DNA from: JAHEDH01 sp963753285 | Lineage (GTDB): Bacteria > Actinomycetota > Acidimicrobiia > Spongiisociales > ZC4RG35 | Assembly (NCBI GenBank): GCA_963753285.1 | Contig: CAVWBT010000001.1 | Span: 186,001 to 250,000, forward strand | Length of the DNA: 64,000 nt | Direction of reading: 5' to 3' | Shown here: one piece after another, positions 8,775 through 20,164 of the stretch | Layout of the letters: each line of letters begins with the position of its first letter | Position numbering within the stretch: the first letter of the stretch is position 1 | Position numbers and translations under genes: made by a program | Notes under the pieces: generated by a model | Database searches by the model: none | Seen by the model: only the letters and a program-made list of their open reading frames with translations | Told to the model about the DNA's origin: nothing

Positions 8775-10273
8775 GATGCTCCCGCCATGTAGAGGCCGAG
8801 TTCTGCGTTGGTGGTGTCGCCGGGCTTCTTCTCGGCGACGATCCTCCCGCCGAACATCACGAGGATCCGATCGGAGAGCGCCATCACCTCATCGAGTTCG
8901 GTGGAGACGATGAGCACCGCCGCCCCCTGGTCACGTTCCGACACGATTCGATCGTGGATGAACTCGATGGAGCCCACGTCGACACCACGAGTCGGCTGGG
9001 ATGCGATCACCAGGTCGACCTGCCGGCCGAACTCACGGGCAACGATCACCTTCTGCTGGTTCCCACCGGACAGATTGCTGGCGGGGATCTCAGACGATGG
9101 CGTCCGAACGTCGAACTCTTCGATCAGCCGCTGAGCCTCGGATCGACTCGCCTTCCAGTTCATCTTGATGCCGTCCGAGAACGGCTTCCGGTAGTAGGAG
9201 TCCAGGACGAAGTTCTCGGTGAGGGTGAACCCCAGGACGAGTCCCGATCGCTGACGATCCTCGGGCACATGAGCCACCCCGGCATCGTGGATCTGGCGGG
9301 GTGTCGAATCGGTGTGATCCTCGCCTTTGATCCTGACCGTGCCCCCGGCGACCTCGCGAAGCCCCGTGAGCGCCTCGACGAGTTCGGTCTGGCCGTTGCC
9401 CTGGACTCCGGCGATCCCGACGATCTCGTTTCTCCGGACCTCGAACGAGACACCGTCCACTGCCTTCGCTCCGAAGATGTTCGTGACGGTGAGGCCCTCG
9501 ACGGACAGCACGACGTCGCCGGGCTGAGACTCCGACTTCTCCACTTCGAGGTCGACTGGCCGCCCCACCATCATCTCGGCGAGTCCGCTCTCGGTGGCGG
9601 TCGCCGGGTCCGCAGAGCCGACCACCGCCCCCCGCCGCAACACTGCGATACGGTCGGCGATCTCGAGAACTTCCTTCAGCTTGTGGGTGATGAAGATGAT
9701 CCCTTTGCCGTCCTGCTTCAGCTTGTCGATGATCTTGAAGAACTCTTCGACCTCCTGAGGGGTGAGGACGGCGGTCGGTTCGTCGAAAACGAGGATCTCG
9801 GCGTCCCGGAACAGCACTTTGATGATCTCGACCCGCTGCTGGATGCCCACAGGGAGGTCTTCGATCACGGCATCAGGGTCGACCGAGAGGTTGTACTGGC
9901 TCGAGATCCGACGGACGTCTGCTCTCGCCTCCTCGAGATCGAGCACACCGCCGGCCGAGGTCGGTTCGACGCCGAGCACGACGTTCTCGGCGACCGTGAA
10001 CACCGGGACGAGCATGAAGTGCTGGTGGACCATCCCGATCCCGGCTGCGATGGCGTCGCCGGGACCTTCGAAGTGCTGCACTGCGCCGTCGATGAGGATC
10101 TCACCCTCGTCGGCGGAATACAGCCCATAGAGGATGTTCATCAGGGTGGATTTGCCTGCCCCGTTCTCGCCGAGCAGACAGAGAATCTCCCCGGTCTCGA
10201 TCTCGAGGTCGACGTGATCGTTGGCCACCACTCCCGGGAACCGTTTGGTGATTCCCTTCAGTTCCAGCTTCAA
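8771..10273 (-). CDS. ABC transporter ATP-binding protein with two nucleotide-binding domains
   Basis: 500 residues with two ABC cassettes in tandem, as in YufO/NupO and sugar-type RbsA proteins. The first domain has Walker A GENGAGKST (35-43), signature and FDEPTAVLT. The second has the usual weaker P-loop (GVQGNGQTE) and signature LSGGNQQK. It starts with TTG preceded by GGAGGTG. It powers uptake by the two downstream permeases. A strong hairpin lies between it and the binding-protein gene. Confidence 0.93.
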   Translation of the reverse strand: MKLELKGITKRFPGVVANDHVDLEIETGEILCLLGENGAGKSTLMNILYGLYSADEGEILIDGAVQHFEGPGDAIAAGIGMVHQHFMLVPVFTVAENVVLGVEPTSAGGVLDLEEARADVRRISSQYNLSVDPDAVIEDLPVGIQQRVEIIKVLFRDAEILVFDEPTAVLTPQEVEEFFKIIDKLKQDGKGIIFITHKLKEVLEIADRIAVLRRGAVVGSADPATATESGLAEMMVGRPVDLEVEKSESQPGDVVLSVEGLTVTNIFGAKAVDGVSFEVRRNEIVGIAGVQGNGQTELVEALTGLREVAGGTVRIKGEDHTDSTPRQIHDAGVAHVPEDRQRSGLVLGFTLTENFVLDSYYRKPFSDGIKMNWKASRSEAQRLIEEFDVRTPSSEIPASNLSGGNQQKVIVAREFGRQVDLVIASQPTRGVDVGSIEFIHDRIVSERDQGAAVLIVSTELDEVMALSDRILVMFGGRIVAEKKPGDTTNAELGLYMAGAS

Positions 10274-10391
10274 CGAGCACCTCCGCAGTCCTGGGCCGAC
10301 GCTTCCGAGGATAGGCGTCGACGACCACCCGGAGGCCCCCGCAGCACGGTTTCTCGGACCCGTTCCGATGTGACTTTCTGCCCGGACGCGT

Positions 10392-10419
10392 CGGAGCCCC
10401 CTCCGAGGAGGGGGCTCCG
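10392..10419 (-). terminator. Hairpin between binding-protein and ATPase genes (partial terminator/attenuator)
   Basis: A perfect 13-bp GC-rich stem with a two-base apex in the 167-base gap after the BMP lipoprotein gene. There is no U-tract. Such hairpins usually stabilise the abundant binding-protein mRNA and reduce read-through into the transporter genes. Confidence 0.6.
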
Positions 10420-10440
10420 ATCGGCCAGAGTGTTCGAGCC

Positions 10441-11496
10441 TCAGCCCGAGACGCTCACGGCGCCGCCGATGATGTCGTCGCGGAGCTGGTCGATCTCGGC
10501 TGCCAGCTCGTCCGACACGAGGTCGGCCTTGTCGTGGTACGGAGCGAGGCCCACGCCCTCGTTCTCGAGCGTGCCGACGTACAGCGATCCGTCGAACGAA
10601 CCGTTGAGTGCGGCGTCGGCCGCGGCGAACACCGCGTTGTCGATCCGCTTCAGGACGGACGTGAGATAGACGCCAGAGTTGTTGGTGTCGGCCTCGAATC
10701 CGTCGACGTCGACGCCGATGATCGAGAAGGTTCCGAGCTCGTTGGCGAGTGCGGCCGAGCCCAGACCCACGGGACCGGCGACCGGCATCACGATGTCGGC
10801 ACCCTCGTCGACGAGGCTCTGGGCGAATGCACGGCCGTCGTCGAGGGACTCGAAGTTGTTCGTGAACGAGCCCTCCTGGGTCTCCGGGTCCCAGCCGAGC
10901 ACCTGGACATCGGTGCCCTTGATGTCGTTGTGGTGATCGACGCCGCGGACGAAGCCGTTCATGAAGATGGTCACCGGCGGGATGTTGATTCCACCGAACG
11001 TCCCGACGACGCCGGTTTCGGTCACACCTGCCGCCAGATAGCCGGCCAGGAACGCCGCCTCGTCGGTGTTGAACACGAGGCCCTTGACGTTGTCGTTCTC
11101 GATCACTCCCTCGTCATAGGCGAAGTCGACGATCGTGAAGTTCTGATCGGGGTTGGCGTTTGCCGCCGCTGAGGTGGCGTCACCGAGTAGGAAGCCGACC
11201 GTCACGATGAGGTCGCACTCCTGGTCCACGAACGAGTTGATGTTGACCTCGTAGTCGGTCTCTGCCTGCGACTCGAGCACCTTGGCCTCTGCACCGAACT
11301 CTTCGCCGGCCCGCTGAGCGCCGGCCCATGCGGATGCGTTGAAGCCCTTGTCATCGACGCCTCCGACATCGGTGACCTCGCAAATGAGTCCTCCGTCTTC
11401 GTCGCCGCCGTCTGCAGCGTCATCTCCGTCGCCGCAAGCGGCGAGCACGAGCGCCAGCGCCATGAGTAGCGCGATCAAACGAGTGTGTTTCTTCAC
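10441..11496 (-). CDS. BMP-family substrate-binding lipoprotein
   Basis: Extracytoplasmic binding component of the importer. The GTG start at 11496 follows AGGAGG at good spacing; it gives a lipoprotein signal peptide with lipobox LAAC and lipidated Cys21, then an acidic linker. The 351-residue protein has the BMP motifs GVDDKGFN near the N-terminus, FLAGYLAAG in the middle and a late GVYLTSVLKRID. It is the first gene of the importer unit. Ligand unknown; relatives bind purine nucleosides. Confidence 0.93.
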   Translation of the reverse strand: MKKHTRLIALLMALALVLAACGDGDDAADGGDEDGGLICEVTDVGGVDDKGFNASAWAGAQRAGEEFGAEAKVLESQAETDYEVNINSFVDQECDLIVTVGFLLGDATSAAANANPDQNFTIVDFAYDEGVIENDNVKGLVFNTDEAAFLAGYLAAGVTETGVVGTFGGINIPPVTIFMNGFVRGVDHHNDIKGTDVQVLGWDPETQEGSFTNNFESLDDGRAFAQSLVDEGADIVMPVAGPVGLGSAALANELGTFSIIGVDVDGFEADTNNSGVYLTSVLKRIDNAVFAAADAALNGSFDGSLYVGTLENEGVGLAPYHDKADLVSDELAAEIDQLRDDIIGGAVSVSG

Positions 11497-11613
11497 GTTG
11501 AATGCCTCCTGATTCAGCATGGGCCATCTGAGCCCAGCGCGCGTGAGCGTAGTCATGACGCTGCCCGACCAGCCAGCCCGTGGGCAGATTCCAAAGTCAC
11601 ATCTCGGACGGGG

Positions 11614-12441
11614 TCACTCGATGTTGGTGGGAGGCACGATCGGCTCCGGGGGAAGGACGCTCGGGAACGGCAGCAGCTGGAGTCCTCCGTACTCCCAATG
11701 CCACGGCTCGCGGTCAGGGCGATTGCACTGCGCCCAATCAGGGTGGATCCAGCCGTAGTCCTCTGCATTCGCCTGAAGCCAGCGGAACGCTGCATCCCCG
11801 CAGCCCATCGTGCGGCCGCTCACCTCGAAGTCCACGGCTCGCCCCCATCCGTGATTGGAACGGCTCGGAGTTGCGGTCGGCAGCGAGCACTCGCGCTGTG
11901 GCGGACCGACGACCACGACCGGCTCACCGTTGTCATCGACGAGCGGAACTCCGGTGGTGGGATCGACTACGGCCTCCTCGGCCTCGACGAGCGGGCAATT
12001 GGCCTCGTAGGTGGAGCGTTGCTGGTCGAGACTGCGGTAGCACCACGCCGGCGACAACCTGATGCCGTCGGCGGCGGCCGCCTCGATCATCTGAGACATC
12101 GTGTAGGCGGCGTCACGTTCGAGAACGCACGATCCAACCGACATGAGGACCGAAGACGGGAGCCTTCCGTTCTTGAGGCCTCGTTCGATCAGGTCCCAGC
12201 TGTACGCCTCCTGCGATACGGGCACTCGGACCAGCACGTCGGGTGTGAACATCTCGAAGTCTCCGAGCTCACCCATGGCGCTCCGCTGTCGAAACAGTTC
12301 GTCCAGGTGATCCTGGGCGCTCTCGGGAGTGGCTTCAGCTGCGACGAATCGGTCGGCGCCGGCGCTTCCGACGTCAACGGTCGGAACCGGGCCGACGAGC
12401 GTCGACACGAGCATGACAAGCGCAATCAATGTGGTGGACAT
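11614..12441 (-). CDS. VanY-type D-alanyl-D-alanine carboxypeptidase (M15B), exported
   Basis: Zinc peptidase that trims peptidoglycan stem peptides. Zinc ligands His197 and Asp204 lie in SNHGWGRAVDF, and Glu245 and His248 in EPWHWEY. Residues 1-20 form a hydrophobic signal/anchor, so the enzyme acts outside the membrane. The catalytic domain (about 100-255) contains four or more cysteines that could pair outside the cell. It is flanked by the ABC importer and clpC, with no clear functional link. Confidence 0.87.
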   Translation of the reverse strand: MSTTLIALVMLVSTLVGPVPTVDVGSAGADRFVAAEATPESAQDHLDELFRQRSAMGELGDFEMFTPDVLVRVPVSQEAYSWDLIERGLKNGRLPSSVLMSVGSCVLERDAAYTMSQMIEAAAADGIRLSPAWCYRSLDQQRSTYEANCPLVEAEEAVVDPTTGVPLVDDNGEPVVVVGPPQRECSLPTATPSRSNHGWGRAVDFEVSGRTMGCGDAAFRWLQANAEDYGWIHPDWAQCNRPDREPWHWEYGGLQLLPFPSVLPPEPIVPPTNIE

Positions 12442-12516
12442 CGCAAAATCCTGAATTCCCAGCTCCCGCCGATCACCTTAGACCAGATGGCATCAGGGTG
12501 AAAGACCGGTTCGCGA

Positions 12517-12544
12517 AAATGCCCCGGTCAGGACCGGGGCATTT
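12517..12544 (-). terminator. Rho-independent terminator of clpC
   Basis: On the minus strand, a 13-bp stem rich in G:C with a two-base apex ends in a short T-run. It starts 23 bases after the clpC stop. Confidence 0.85.
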
Positions 12545-12567
12545 CCGTCAGCGTCTCGTGACGAGGC

Positions 12568-15075
<2,508 letters not shown>

Positions 15076-15119
15076 GGCTGGGCCTCCTCTAGAAAATCCC
15101 CCTCAGGGAGCGCAAGTAT

Positions 15120-15133
15120 ACCTGTCGACAGGT
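15120..15133. promoter_or_regulatory. Palindrome in the clpC promoter region
   Basis: A perfect 14-base palindrome (ACCTGTCGACAGGT) in the divergent region. On the minus strand it lies directly upstream of a TATACT -10-like box (15115-15120) about 40 bases before clpC, where an operator would sit. The binding protein is unknown. Confidence 0.5.
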
Positions 15134-15232
15134 TTACACCGGACCTGAAGAATCTGGCGTTCCTGGGCGGAATGTTCTCGCCTGGCCCTTGATTAACCCC
15201 AATGCAGGGTGATCGGTAGGGTGACGCCTGCA

Positions 15233-16222
15233 ATGTCGGAACTCACCGAGCTCATCCCCCTTCCGGACGTGTGGACGTCTATGGCCACCGTAGAACGGCG
15301 CCTGCTCGAGGTTTCGACGTCGGAGCACGACCACCTGACCGAGATCGCCCAACATCTGCTCAAGGCAGGTGGGAAGCGGTACCGGCCACTGCTCGCGATC
15401 CTGGCAGGTCAGTTCGGCACCGTCTCCGATCACAGACCGATCGAGGCCGGCGTCGCCGTCGAACTCATCCACGTGGGGAGCCTGTATCACGACGACGTGA
15501 TCGACGAATCGGACACCAGACGCGGCGCAGCCTCGGTGAACGCCAACTGGGAGAACACGGTCGCCATCCTCGCAGGCGACTTCCTGATGGCCCGGGCGTC
15601 GGAGACGGCCGCCACCCATCTGTCCCTCGACTCGGTTCGCCTGCTCGCCGCCACGTATGCAGAGTTGGTCGAAGGACAGACTCGAGAGCTCGCACTCGAC
15701 TTCGACGTCGATCACGGGTTGAAGGAGTACGAGAAGGTCATCGAGCAGAAGACCGCCTCACTCATCCGCACCTCGGCACGGCTCGGCGCGATGGCGGCCG
15801 AGGCCGAACCCGACGTGATCGAGGCGATCTCGACGTGGGCCCACGAGGTCGGCATGGTGTTTCAGATCGCCGACGACGTGCTCGACCTGGTGTCGACGAC
15901 CGAGGCGATCGGCAAGCCGGCCGGATCGGACATCGCCGAGGGCAAGTTCACCATGCCGGTCCTGCTCGGTCTCGAAGGTCCGGACGGCCCGCGAATCCGG
16001 GAACTGCTGACCCAGGATCGCCCCTACTCCCAGGAGGCGATCGACGAAGTGATCGACCTGGTGAGGAGCGGCGGGTTCGTCGACCGGGCACTCGCCGACG
16101 CGCACGATCGCCTCGACCGAGCGAGCAAGGCGGTCGCATCGCTCCCGGACGTCCCCGCCAAGGCAGTTCTCGGAGCGCTTGGCGAGTACCTTGTCCAACG
16201 CGTCACCGCCGTCCGCAACTGA
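15233..16222 (+). CDS. Polyprenyl diphosphate synthase
   Basis: Trans-isoprenyl diphosphate synthase that elongates allylic diphosphates with IPP for menaquinone or carrier-lipid side chains. Both aspartate-rich motifs are present: DDVID at 87-91 (first, followed by a basic DTRRG) and DDVLD at 214-218. The substrate-binding GGKRYRP is at 47-53. I chose the ATG at 15233 (329 residues) over an in-frame GTG eight codons earlier because it begins the conserved part. Chain length cannot be read from sequence. Confidence 0.92.
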   Translation: MSELTELIPLPDVWTSMATVERRLLEVSTSEHDHLTEIAQHLLKAGGKRYRPLLAILAGQFGTVSDHRPIEAGVAVELIHVGSLYHDDVIDESDTRRGAASVNANWENTVAILAGDFLMARASETAATHLSLDSVRLLAATYAELVEGQTRELALDFDVDHGLKEYEKVIEQKTASLIRTSARLGAMAAEAEPDVIEAISTWAHEVGMVFQIADDVLDLVSTTEAIGKPAGSDIAEGKFTMPVLLGLEGPDGPRIRELLTQDRPYSQEAIDEVIDLVRSGGFVDRALADAHDRLDRASKAVASLPDVPAKAVLGALGEYLVQRVTAVRN

Positions 16223-16415
16223 GGAGCTGCGCCACCACCAGCGGGCATCGACCCCTGTGCGGTCGGCTCTCGGCCATCAGCGATCGGCAGGCTGGACTGA
16301 ACCGAACGCCGCTTCAGCGGCCCACAGCCGAAGGCCGACAGCACATCGCTCCGAATGTCCTTCGAGCTCCACCCGCACCGCAGGTTGGCACGCCGGTCCA
16401 CCATCCAAGTGTTCG
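16223..16415. repeat. Intergenic imperfect inverted repeat
   Basis: Left arm near 16258-16292 (GTGCGGTCGGCTCTCGGCC and a related word) and right arm near 16318-16345 (CCACAGCCGAAGGCCGACAG). They are complementary over much of their length and are built from repeats of a GGCCGA-like word. No gene is supported here. Confidence 0.55.
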
Positions 16416-16416
16416 C

Positions 16417-16443
16417 TTCAGTCGGACCTGGAGTGGCCGATGG
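16417..16443 (+). promoter_or_regulatory. FliA-type promoter of the Hpt-REC-REC gene
   Basis: TTCA, 15-base spacer, GCCGATGG. The -10 ends 7 bases before the ATG, so the message should be leaderless. Confidence 0.65.
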
Positions 16444-16450
16444 ATAGGAC

Positions 16451-17926
16451 ATGGAAGACCTCCAGCAGTTCTATCGGGGTGCGGTCGGCGATCAGGTCAC
16501 CGCGCTGGAACACGCACTGCTTCAGCTCGAATCCGGTGCATCGAGTGCCGAAGAGACCGTGCGCCAACTCGCCCACACCCTGAAGGGGTCGGGCTCGAGC
16601 TACGGCTTCCCAGAGGTGTCGTTCGCAGCCGGTGTCGCCGAGCGAGCCTCTGCGGGCGAACTCTGGTCGAAGGGCCGCGAACTCGTGAACATCCTGAAGG
16701 CGATCACCGCCGGGGTCGAGTCGAACACGATCGTCGTGGTCGAGGACGACCCGCTCATCAGCCACTTCATCGCCGCCGAGCTCGCCGGGGCGCCCCAGCG
16801 GCTCGTCCGCTTCTCGTCGCTCGGCGAAGCCGGGCGATTCCTCAAGACGTCACAGACACCGGCCTTGATTCTGCTCGACCTGTTCCTGCCGGACGGCGAC
16901 GGGCGCACACTGCTACACGCGCTGAGGGACGACGAGGCGACCGTCGACGTGCCCGTGATCGTGATGTCTGCTGCGTCGTCCGAAATGCGCAACCGCGAGG
17001 TCGCCGAGCTCGCCGCGACGGCGTTCATCTCCAAGCCATTCCAAGCCGGAGAGCTTCGTTCGCTGATCGACCAGATCTTGGGGTCACCCGCCGAAGATCG
17101 CCTGAGGTCGAGGGTCGACCTCACTGACGCGTACCGGACAACGGTGCAGACGACCGGCTCGGCGAGCGTCGCCTGCGTCCTGCCCGAACAGCACGGCCCC
17201 GGCGGCTTTCGAACCACCGCACTCGACGATACGGCGACGGAACCCATCATCCAGGTCCTCCGGGAACACCTCGGACCGCACAGCGCCGTCGGCATCTGGG
17301 AGGCGGCCGAAATCGCCGTCGTGAGCGCCGATCCGCCCGATGTCCTTGTCAAGCAACTCGACGATGCCAGATACGCGTGGCGCAACATGCCCCGCCCCAC
17401 CGGATCCAAGACCGTCGCGTCGTTCTCGGCGTCCGTGATCACCGAGTCCGGGGGCGCCAGCCTCGTCGACACGTACGCTCGAGCGCTCCGATTCGCACTC
17501 GACGTACACGAGGAGACGGGCGACAGCGTGGTCATGACAGACCGGATCGACCATCCGAGAAGGGTCCTGCTGGCCGAGGACGACACACTGACCGCAGCTC
17601 TCATCATCCATCGCCTCGAGCGAGAAGGCTACGAGGTCGAACACCATGCCAACGGAGCCGCTGCTCTGGCAGCAGCCGACGACCATCACTTCGGTCTGGT
17701 CGTCCTCGACGTCCAGATGCCAGGCGCCAATGGCTTCGACGTCCTGGAACGGATCCGTTCGAACCCCGACTTCAATCACACCCCGGTCGTGATGCTCACC
17801 GCCGTGGGCGGCGAGCGCGACGTGGTCCGCGGCTTCGAGCTCGGCGCCGACGACTACATCCTGAAACCGTTCTCGCCCGCCGAGCTCACCGCCAGACTCA
17901 AGAGATTCACGAGGGCCCACACATGA
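16451..17926 (+). CDS. Hpt - receiver - degenerate GGDEF - receiver signalling protein
   Basis: Phosphorelay protein of 491 residues. An N-terminal Hpt domain has phospho-acceptor His42 in AHTLKGSG. The first receiver (about 93-213) has acidic pocket EDD (98-100), phospho-acceptor Asp143 and Lys in SKPF. A segment at about 220-362 follows the GGDEF fold, but the active loop reads WEAAE (283-287), so no cyclase activity is expected. The second receiver (about 371-490) has Asp420 and LKPF. The start fits the FliA-type promoter 7 bases upstream. It overlaps the single-receiver gene downstream. No CheA-like kinase is encoded in the window, so its phosphodonor is unknown. Confidence 0.85.
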   Translation: MEDLQQFYRGAVGDQVTALEHALLQLESGASSAEETVRQLAHTLKGSGSSYGFPEVSFAAGVAERASAGELWSKGRELVNILKAITAGVESNTIVVVEDDPLISHFIAAELAGAPQRLVRFSSLGEAGRFLKTSQTPALILLDLFLPDGDGRTLLHALRDDEATVDVPVIVMSAASSEMRNREVAELAATAFISKPFQAGELRSLIDQILGSPAEDRLRSRVDLTDAYRTTVQTTGSASVACVLPEQHGPGGFRTTALDDTATEPIIQVLREHLGPHSAVGIWEAAEIAVVSADPPDVLVKQLDDARYAWRNMPRPTGSKTVASFSASVITESGGASLVDTYARALRFALDVHEETGDSVVMTDRIDHPRRVLLAEDDTLTAALIIHRLEREGYEVEHHANGAAALAAADDHHFGLVVLDVQMPGANGFDVLERIRSNPDFNHTPVVMLTAVGGERDVVRGFELGADDYILKPFSPAELTARLKRFTRAHT

Positions 17927-18291
17927 AAGTGCTCATCTGCGACGACGATCCGGTCATCAGGTACCTCCTCAAGGTGGTGCTCAGCAAACGGGCGGGTGAC
18001 GAGGTGATCGAGGTCGCGAACGCCGATGAGGTCTTCGAGACAGCGGCACGTCATCGACCCGACCTGATCGTCCTGGACTACGTGATGCCGAATCGCAGTG
18101 GCGCCGACGTGGTGGAGGAGCTGAGGACCGACGAGACGCTGGGATCGATCCCGATCGTCTTCCTGACCGGGCGCTCCGACATCGCAGAGGAGACACTCGA
18201 CGAGATCGGAGTTGCCGGCCTCATCGAGAAGCCGTTCGACGCGTCCGCCCTCCCCGACCGTCTCCACGCTTTCGCCGCCGCCAAGGCCTGA
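17923..18291 (+). CDS. Single-domain response regulator (CheY-like)
   Basis: 122 residues, one receiver domain: acidic pocket DDD at 7-9, phospho-acceptor Asp52 in LDYVMP, Thr in FLTG and Lys in EKPF. Start ATG overlaps the stop of the Hpt-REC-REC gene, so the two are co-translated and are likely relay partners. No output domain is present. It could bind the flagellar switch encoded just downstream, but this is inference. Confidence 0.88.
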   Translation: MKVLICDDDPVIRYLLKVVLSKRAGDEVIEVANADEVFETAARHRPDLIVLDYVMPNRSGADVVEELRTDETLGSIPIVFLTGRSDIAEETLDEIGVAGLIEKPFDASALPDRLHAFAAAKA

Positions 18292-18440
18292 CGTTCAGGT
18301 TTCACGTCTCAGGTCGACGTCTTCGAGGTCGGCGCATCCTCAGTCGATTTCCACTCGTCTGAGACTCGGGACTTGGAACGTGCAACCTGCGACCTGTGAC
18401 TTGAGACCTCAGACGGCCGATCCGAAGCGAGGTCCGGAGC
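18292..18440. repeat. Intergenic imperfect inverted repeat
   Basis: Left arm near 18292-18325 (iterations of a TTCAGGT/CTCAGGTC word) and right arm near 18375-18415 (iterations of GACCTG/GACTTG). The right arm is complementary to the left over roughly 25 bases. It belongs to the dispersed word-repeat hairpin family. Confidence 0.55.
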
Positions 18441-18481
18441 AGGCCAACCGGGGCCAACAGCCAACAGCCGCTTCGCTTTCC

Positions 18482-18508
18482 TTGATTCTCTGGCGCATTC
18501 GCCGACAG
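18482..18508 (+). promoter_or_regulatory. FliA-type promoter of fliM
   Basis: TTGA, 15-base spacer, GCCGACAG. The -10 ends 8 bases before the fliM ATG: a leaderless arrangement. Confidence 0.7.
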
Positions 18509-18516
18509 GGGCCCCG

Positions 18517-19446
18517 ATGACGCAGCCATCGACCATCGTCAAAGCGCACGCAGACGCACCCGAGTCCGAGCTCGACGTGTCTGCGTTCGACTTCCGAGCA
18601 CCGGACAAGTTCCCGCGCGGTTTCGTGCGCGACATGACCGACCTCCATGCCACGTTCTCGAAGAACCTCGCCGACCGATTGGGACGAGAGCTCCGGACGT
18701 CGGTCACGATCGATCAGATCGGCGTCGAACAGCTCAGCTACGACGGCTACGTCCGTTCGATGCCCAACCCGTCGATTCTGTCGATCTTCGAACTCGGCGA
18801 TACGGCCGGCAAGGTGATCTTCGAGGTCAGCCCGCAGCTGGGCCTCATGCTCGTAGACCGGATGCTGGGCGGATCGGGCAAGCCGGTCGCTCCGAGGCGA
18901 CCCACCGAGCTCGAGCAGTCCATCCTCTCGGCGCTGCTGATTCACCCGTTGGAGGCGCTCGGCGAGTCCCTCGAGGGAATCATCGCCGCGACGCCCCATC
19001 TGACGGCGACGGAGCTGAACCCCCAGTTCGTGCATGCTGCCGCTCCCACGGAGATGGTGCTGGTGTTGACCTTCAGCGTCGTCGCAGAGGCGGCCGGTCC
19101 CGCCACCAGGGGCCTGATCAGCCTGTGCTACCCCCTCACGGTTCTCAGCCCGATCCGGGAAGCGATTCGAAGGGCGACCTGGTCGGGCACGCTCCAGCAG
19201 ACACCTCCGTCGGACGCCATGGCCTCCATCCTGTCCGACTCGCTCGTCGAGGTCGCCGTCAGCACGTCCAGCTGCTCCATACCGGCTTCCGAGCTCGCCG
19301 ACCTCTCGGTCGGAGACGTCGTCACCCTGGAACAGACGTCCGACGAGCCCCTCTTCCTCTCGATCGACAACCGACTCATCGCCGAGTGCCATCTCGGCCG
19401 TCAGGGCCCGTACCTGGCAACGCAACTGGAGAAATGGATCCCATGA
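18517..19446 (+). CDS. fliM: Flagellar motor switch protein FliM
   Basis: C-ring component that links FliG to FliN and sets rotation direction. 309 residues: a conserved N-terminal start (FDFRAPDKFPRGFVRDM), a CheC-like middle domain with MLGGSG, and a C-terminal SpoA domain (about 235-305). The usual N-terminal LSQxEIDALL peptide that binds CheY-P is not recognisable (ESELDVSAF is the nearest). Overlaps fliN by four bases. Confidence 0.92.
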   Translation: MTQPSTIVKAHADAPESELDVSAFDFRAPDKFPRGFVRDMTDLHATFSKNLADRLGRELRTSVTIDQIGVEQLSYDGYVRSMPNPSILSIFELGDTAGKVIFEVSPQLGLMLVDRMLGGSGKPVAPRRPTELEQSILSALLIHPLEALGESLEGIIAATPHLTATELNPQFVHAAAPTEMVLVLTFSVVAEAAGPATRGLISLCYPLTVLSPIREAIRRATWSGTLQQTPPSDAMASILSDSLVEVAVSTSSCSIPASELADLSVGDVVTLEQTSDEPLFLSIDNRLIAECHLGRQGPYLATQLEKWIP

Positions 19447-20105
19447 CGACACGCACCCTCCCCCGCATCGACATCGAGTCGCTCGTCGAGGTCGTCGCCG
19501 ACTCGATCGGGGAGCTCGTCGCTGCCCCTGCGACCAGCACCCCGACACAGTCGATGGCGGCCGCCCAGGTCTCGATGGCGACCGTCATCGACGGCAAAAC
19601 GCTCGTGTTCGGCGTGTCGATCGACGAAGCCTCGCTGCTCACACTCACTGGCACTCTGCTGCCTGATCTGGACACAGAACCCGACCAGGCCGCGATCGAC
19701 GGCACCCGCCTCACGATCACCACCCAGATCTTCACCGCCATCGAGGAGGCGGTCGGACAACCGCTCGTCGAGGTCGATCCGGAACAACCCGACTCCACCT
19801 TCCGAGTGGACTTCGGCGGCTCGGCGGTCGAGATCGGCATGACCTCGATCCCGGTCGGAGCACCCGCTACCGCCCCATCCGCCGCGAGCCGGCTGTCCAG
19901 CGTCCGCCTCGACGTGAGTGTCGAGCTGGGCAGGGCGAAGATCCCGGTCAAAGAGCTCCTGTCCCTCGACGAGGGCGGCGTGATCCGGCTCGGGCGACCG
20001 GTCGGCGAACCCGTCGATCTCGTCGTGAACGGAACGGTGACGGCCCGCGGCGAGATCGTCGTGGTCGATGGACGGCTTGGTCTCCGCATCACGTCTCTCG
20101 TCTGA
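19443..20105 (+). CDS. fliN: Flagellar motor switch protein FliN (first copy, with extra N-terminal domain)
   Basis: 220 residues. The last 80 residues form the SpoA domain typical of FliN (VSVELGRAKIPVKELLSL through LGLRITSLV). The first 130 residues look like a reduced CheC/FliM-middle-type domain, giving a FliY-like layout. The ATG overlaps the fliM stop. A second, short fliN lies at 45231, so the C-ring may use two FliN forms. Confidence 0.85.
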   Translation: MTTRTLPRIDIESLVEVVADSIGELVAAPATSTPTQSMAAAQVSMATVIDGKTLVFGVSIDEASLLTLTGTLLPDLDTEPDQAAIDGTRLTITTQIFTAIEEAVGQPLVEVDPEQPDSTFRVDFGGSAVEIGMTSIPVGAPATAPSAASRLSSVRLDVSVELGRAKIPVKELLSLDEGGVIRLGRPVGEPVDLVVNGTVTARGEIVVVDGRLGLRITSLV

Positions 20106-20130
20106 ACGGCTTCCACGAGGCTTCGACCCC

Positions 20131-20157
20131 TTACGTTGCGAGCCCCCTAGCCGACAG
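20131..20157 (+). promoter_or_regulatory. FliA-type promoter of the kinase-like membrane protein gene
   Basis: TTAC, 15-base spacer, GCCGACAG, ending 7 bases before the ATG. Confidence 0.7.
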
Positions 20158-20164
20158 GGTCGCC

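Noticed and set aside
18409..19548. 379-codon minus-strand frame
   Set aside because: Shadow of fliM on the opposite strand.
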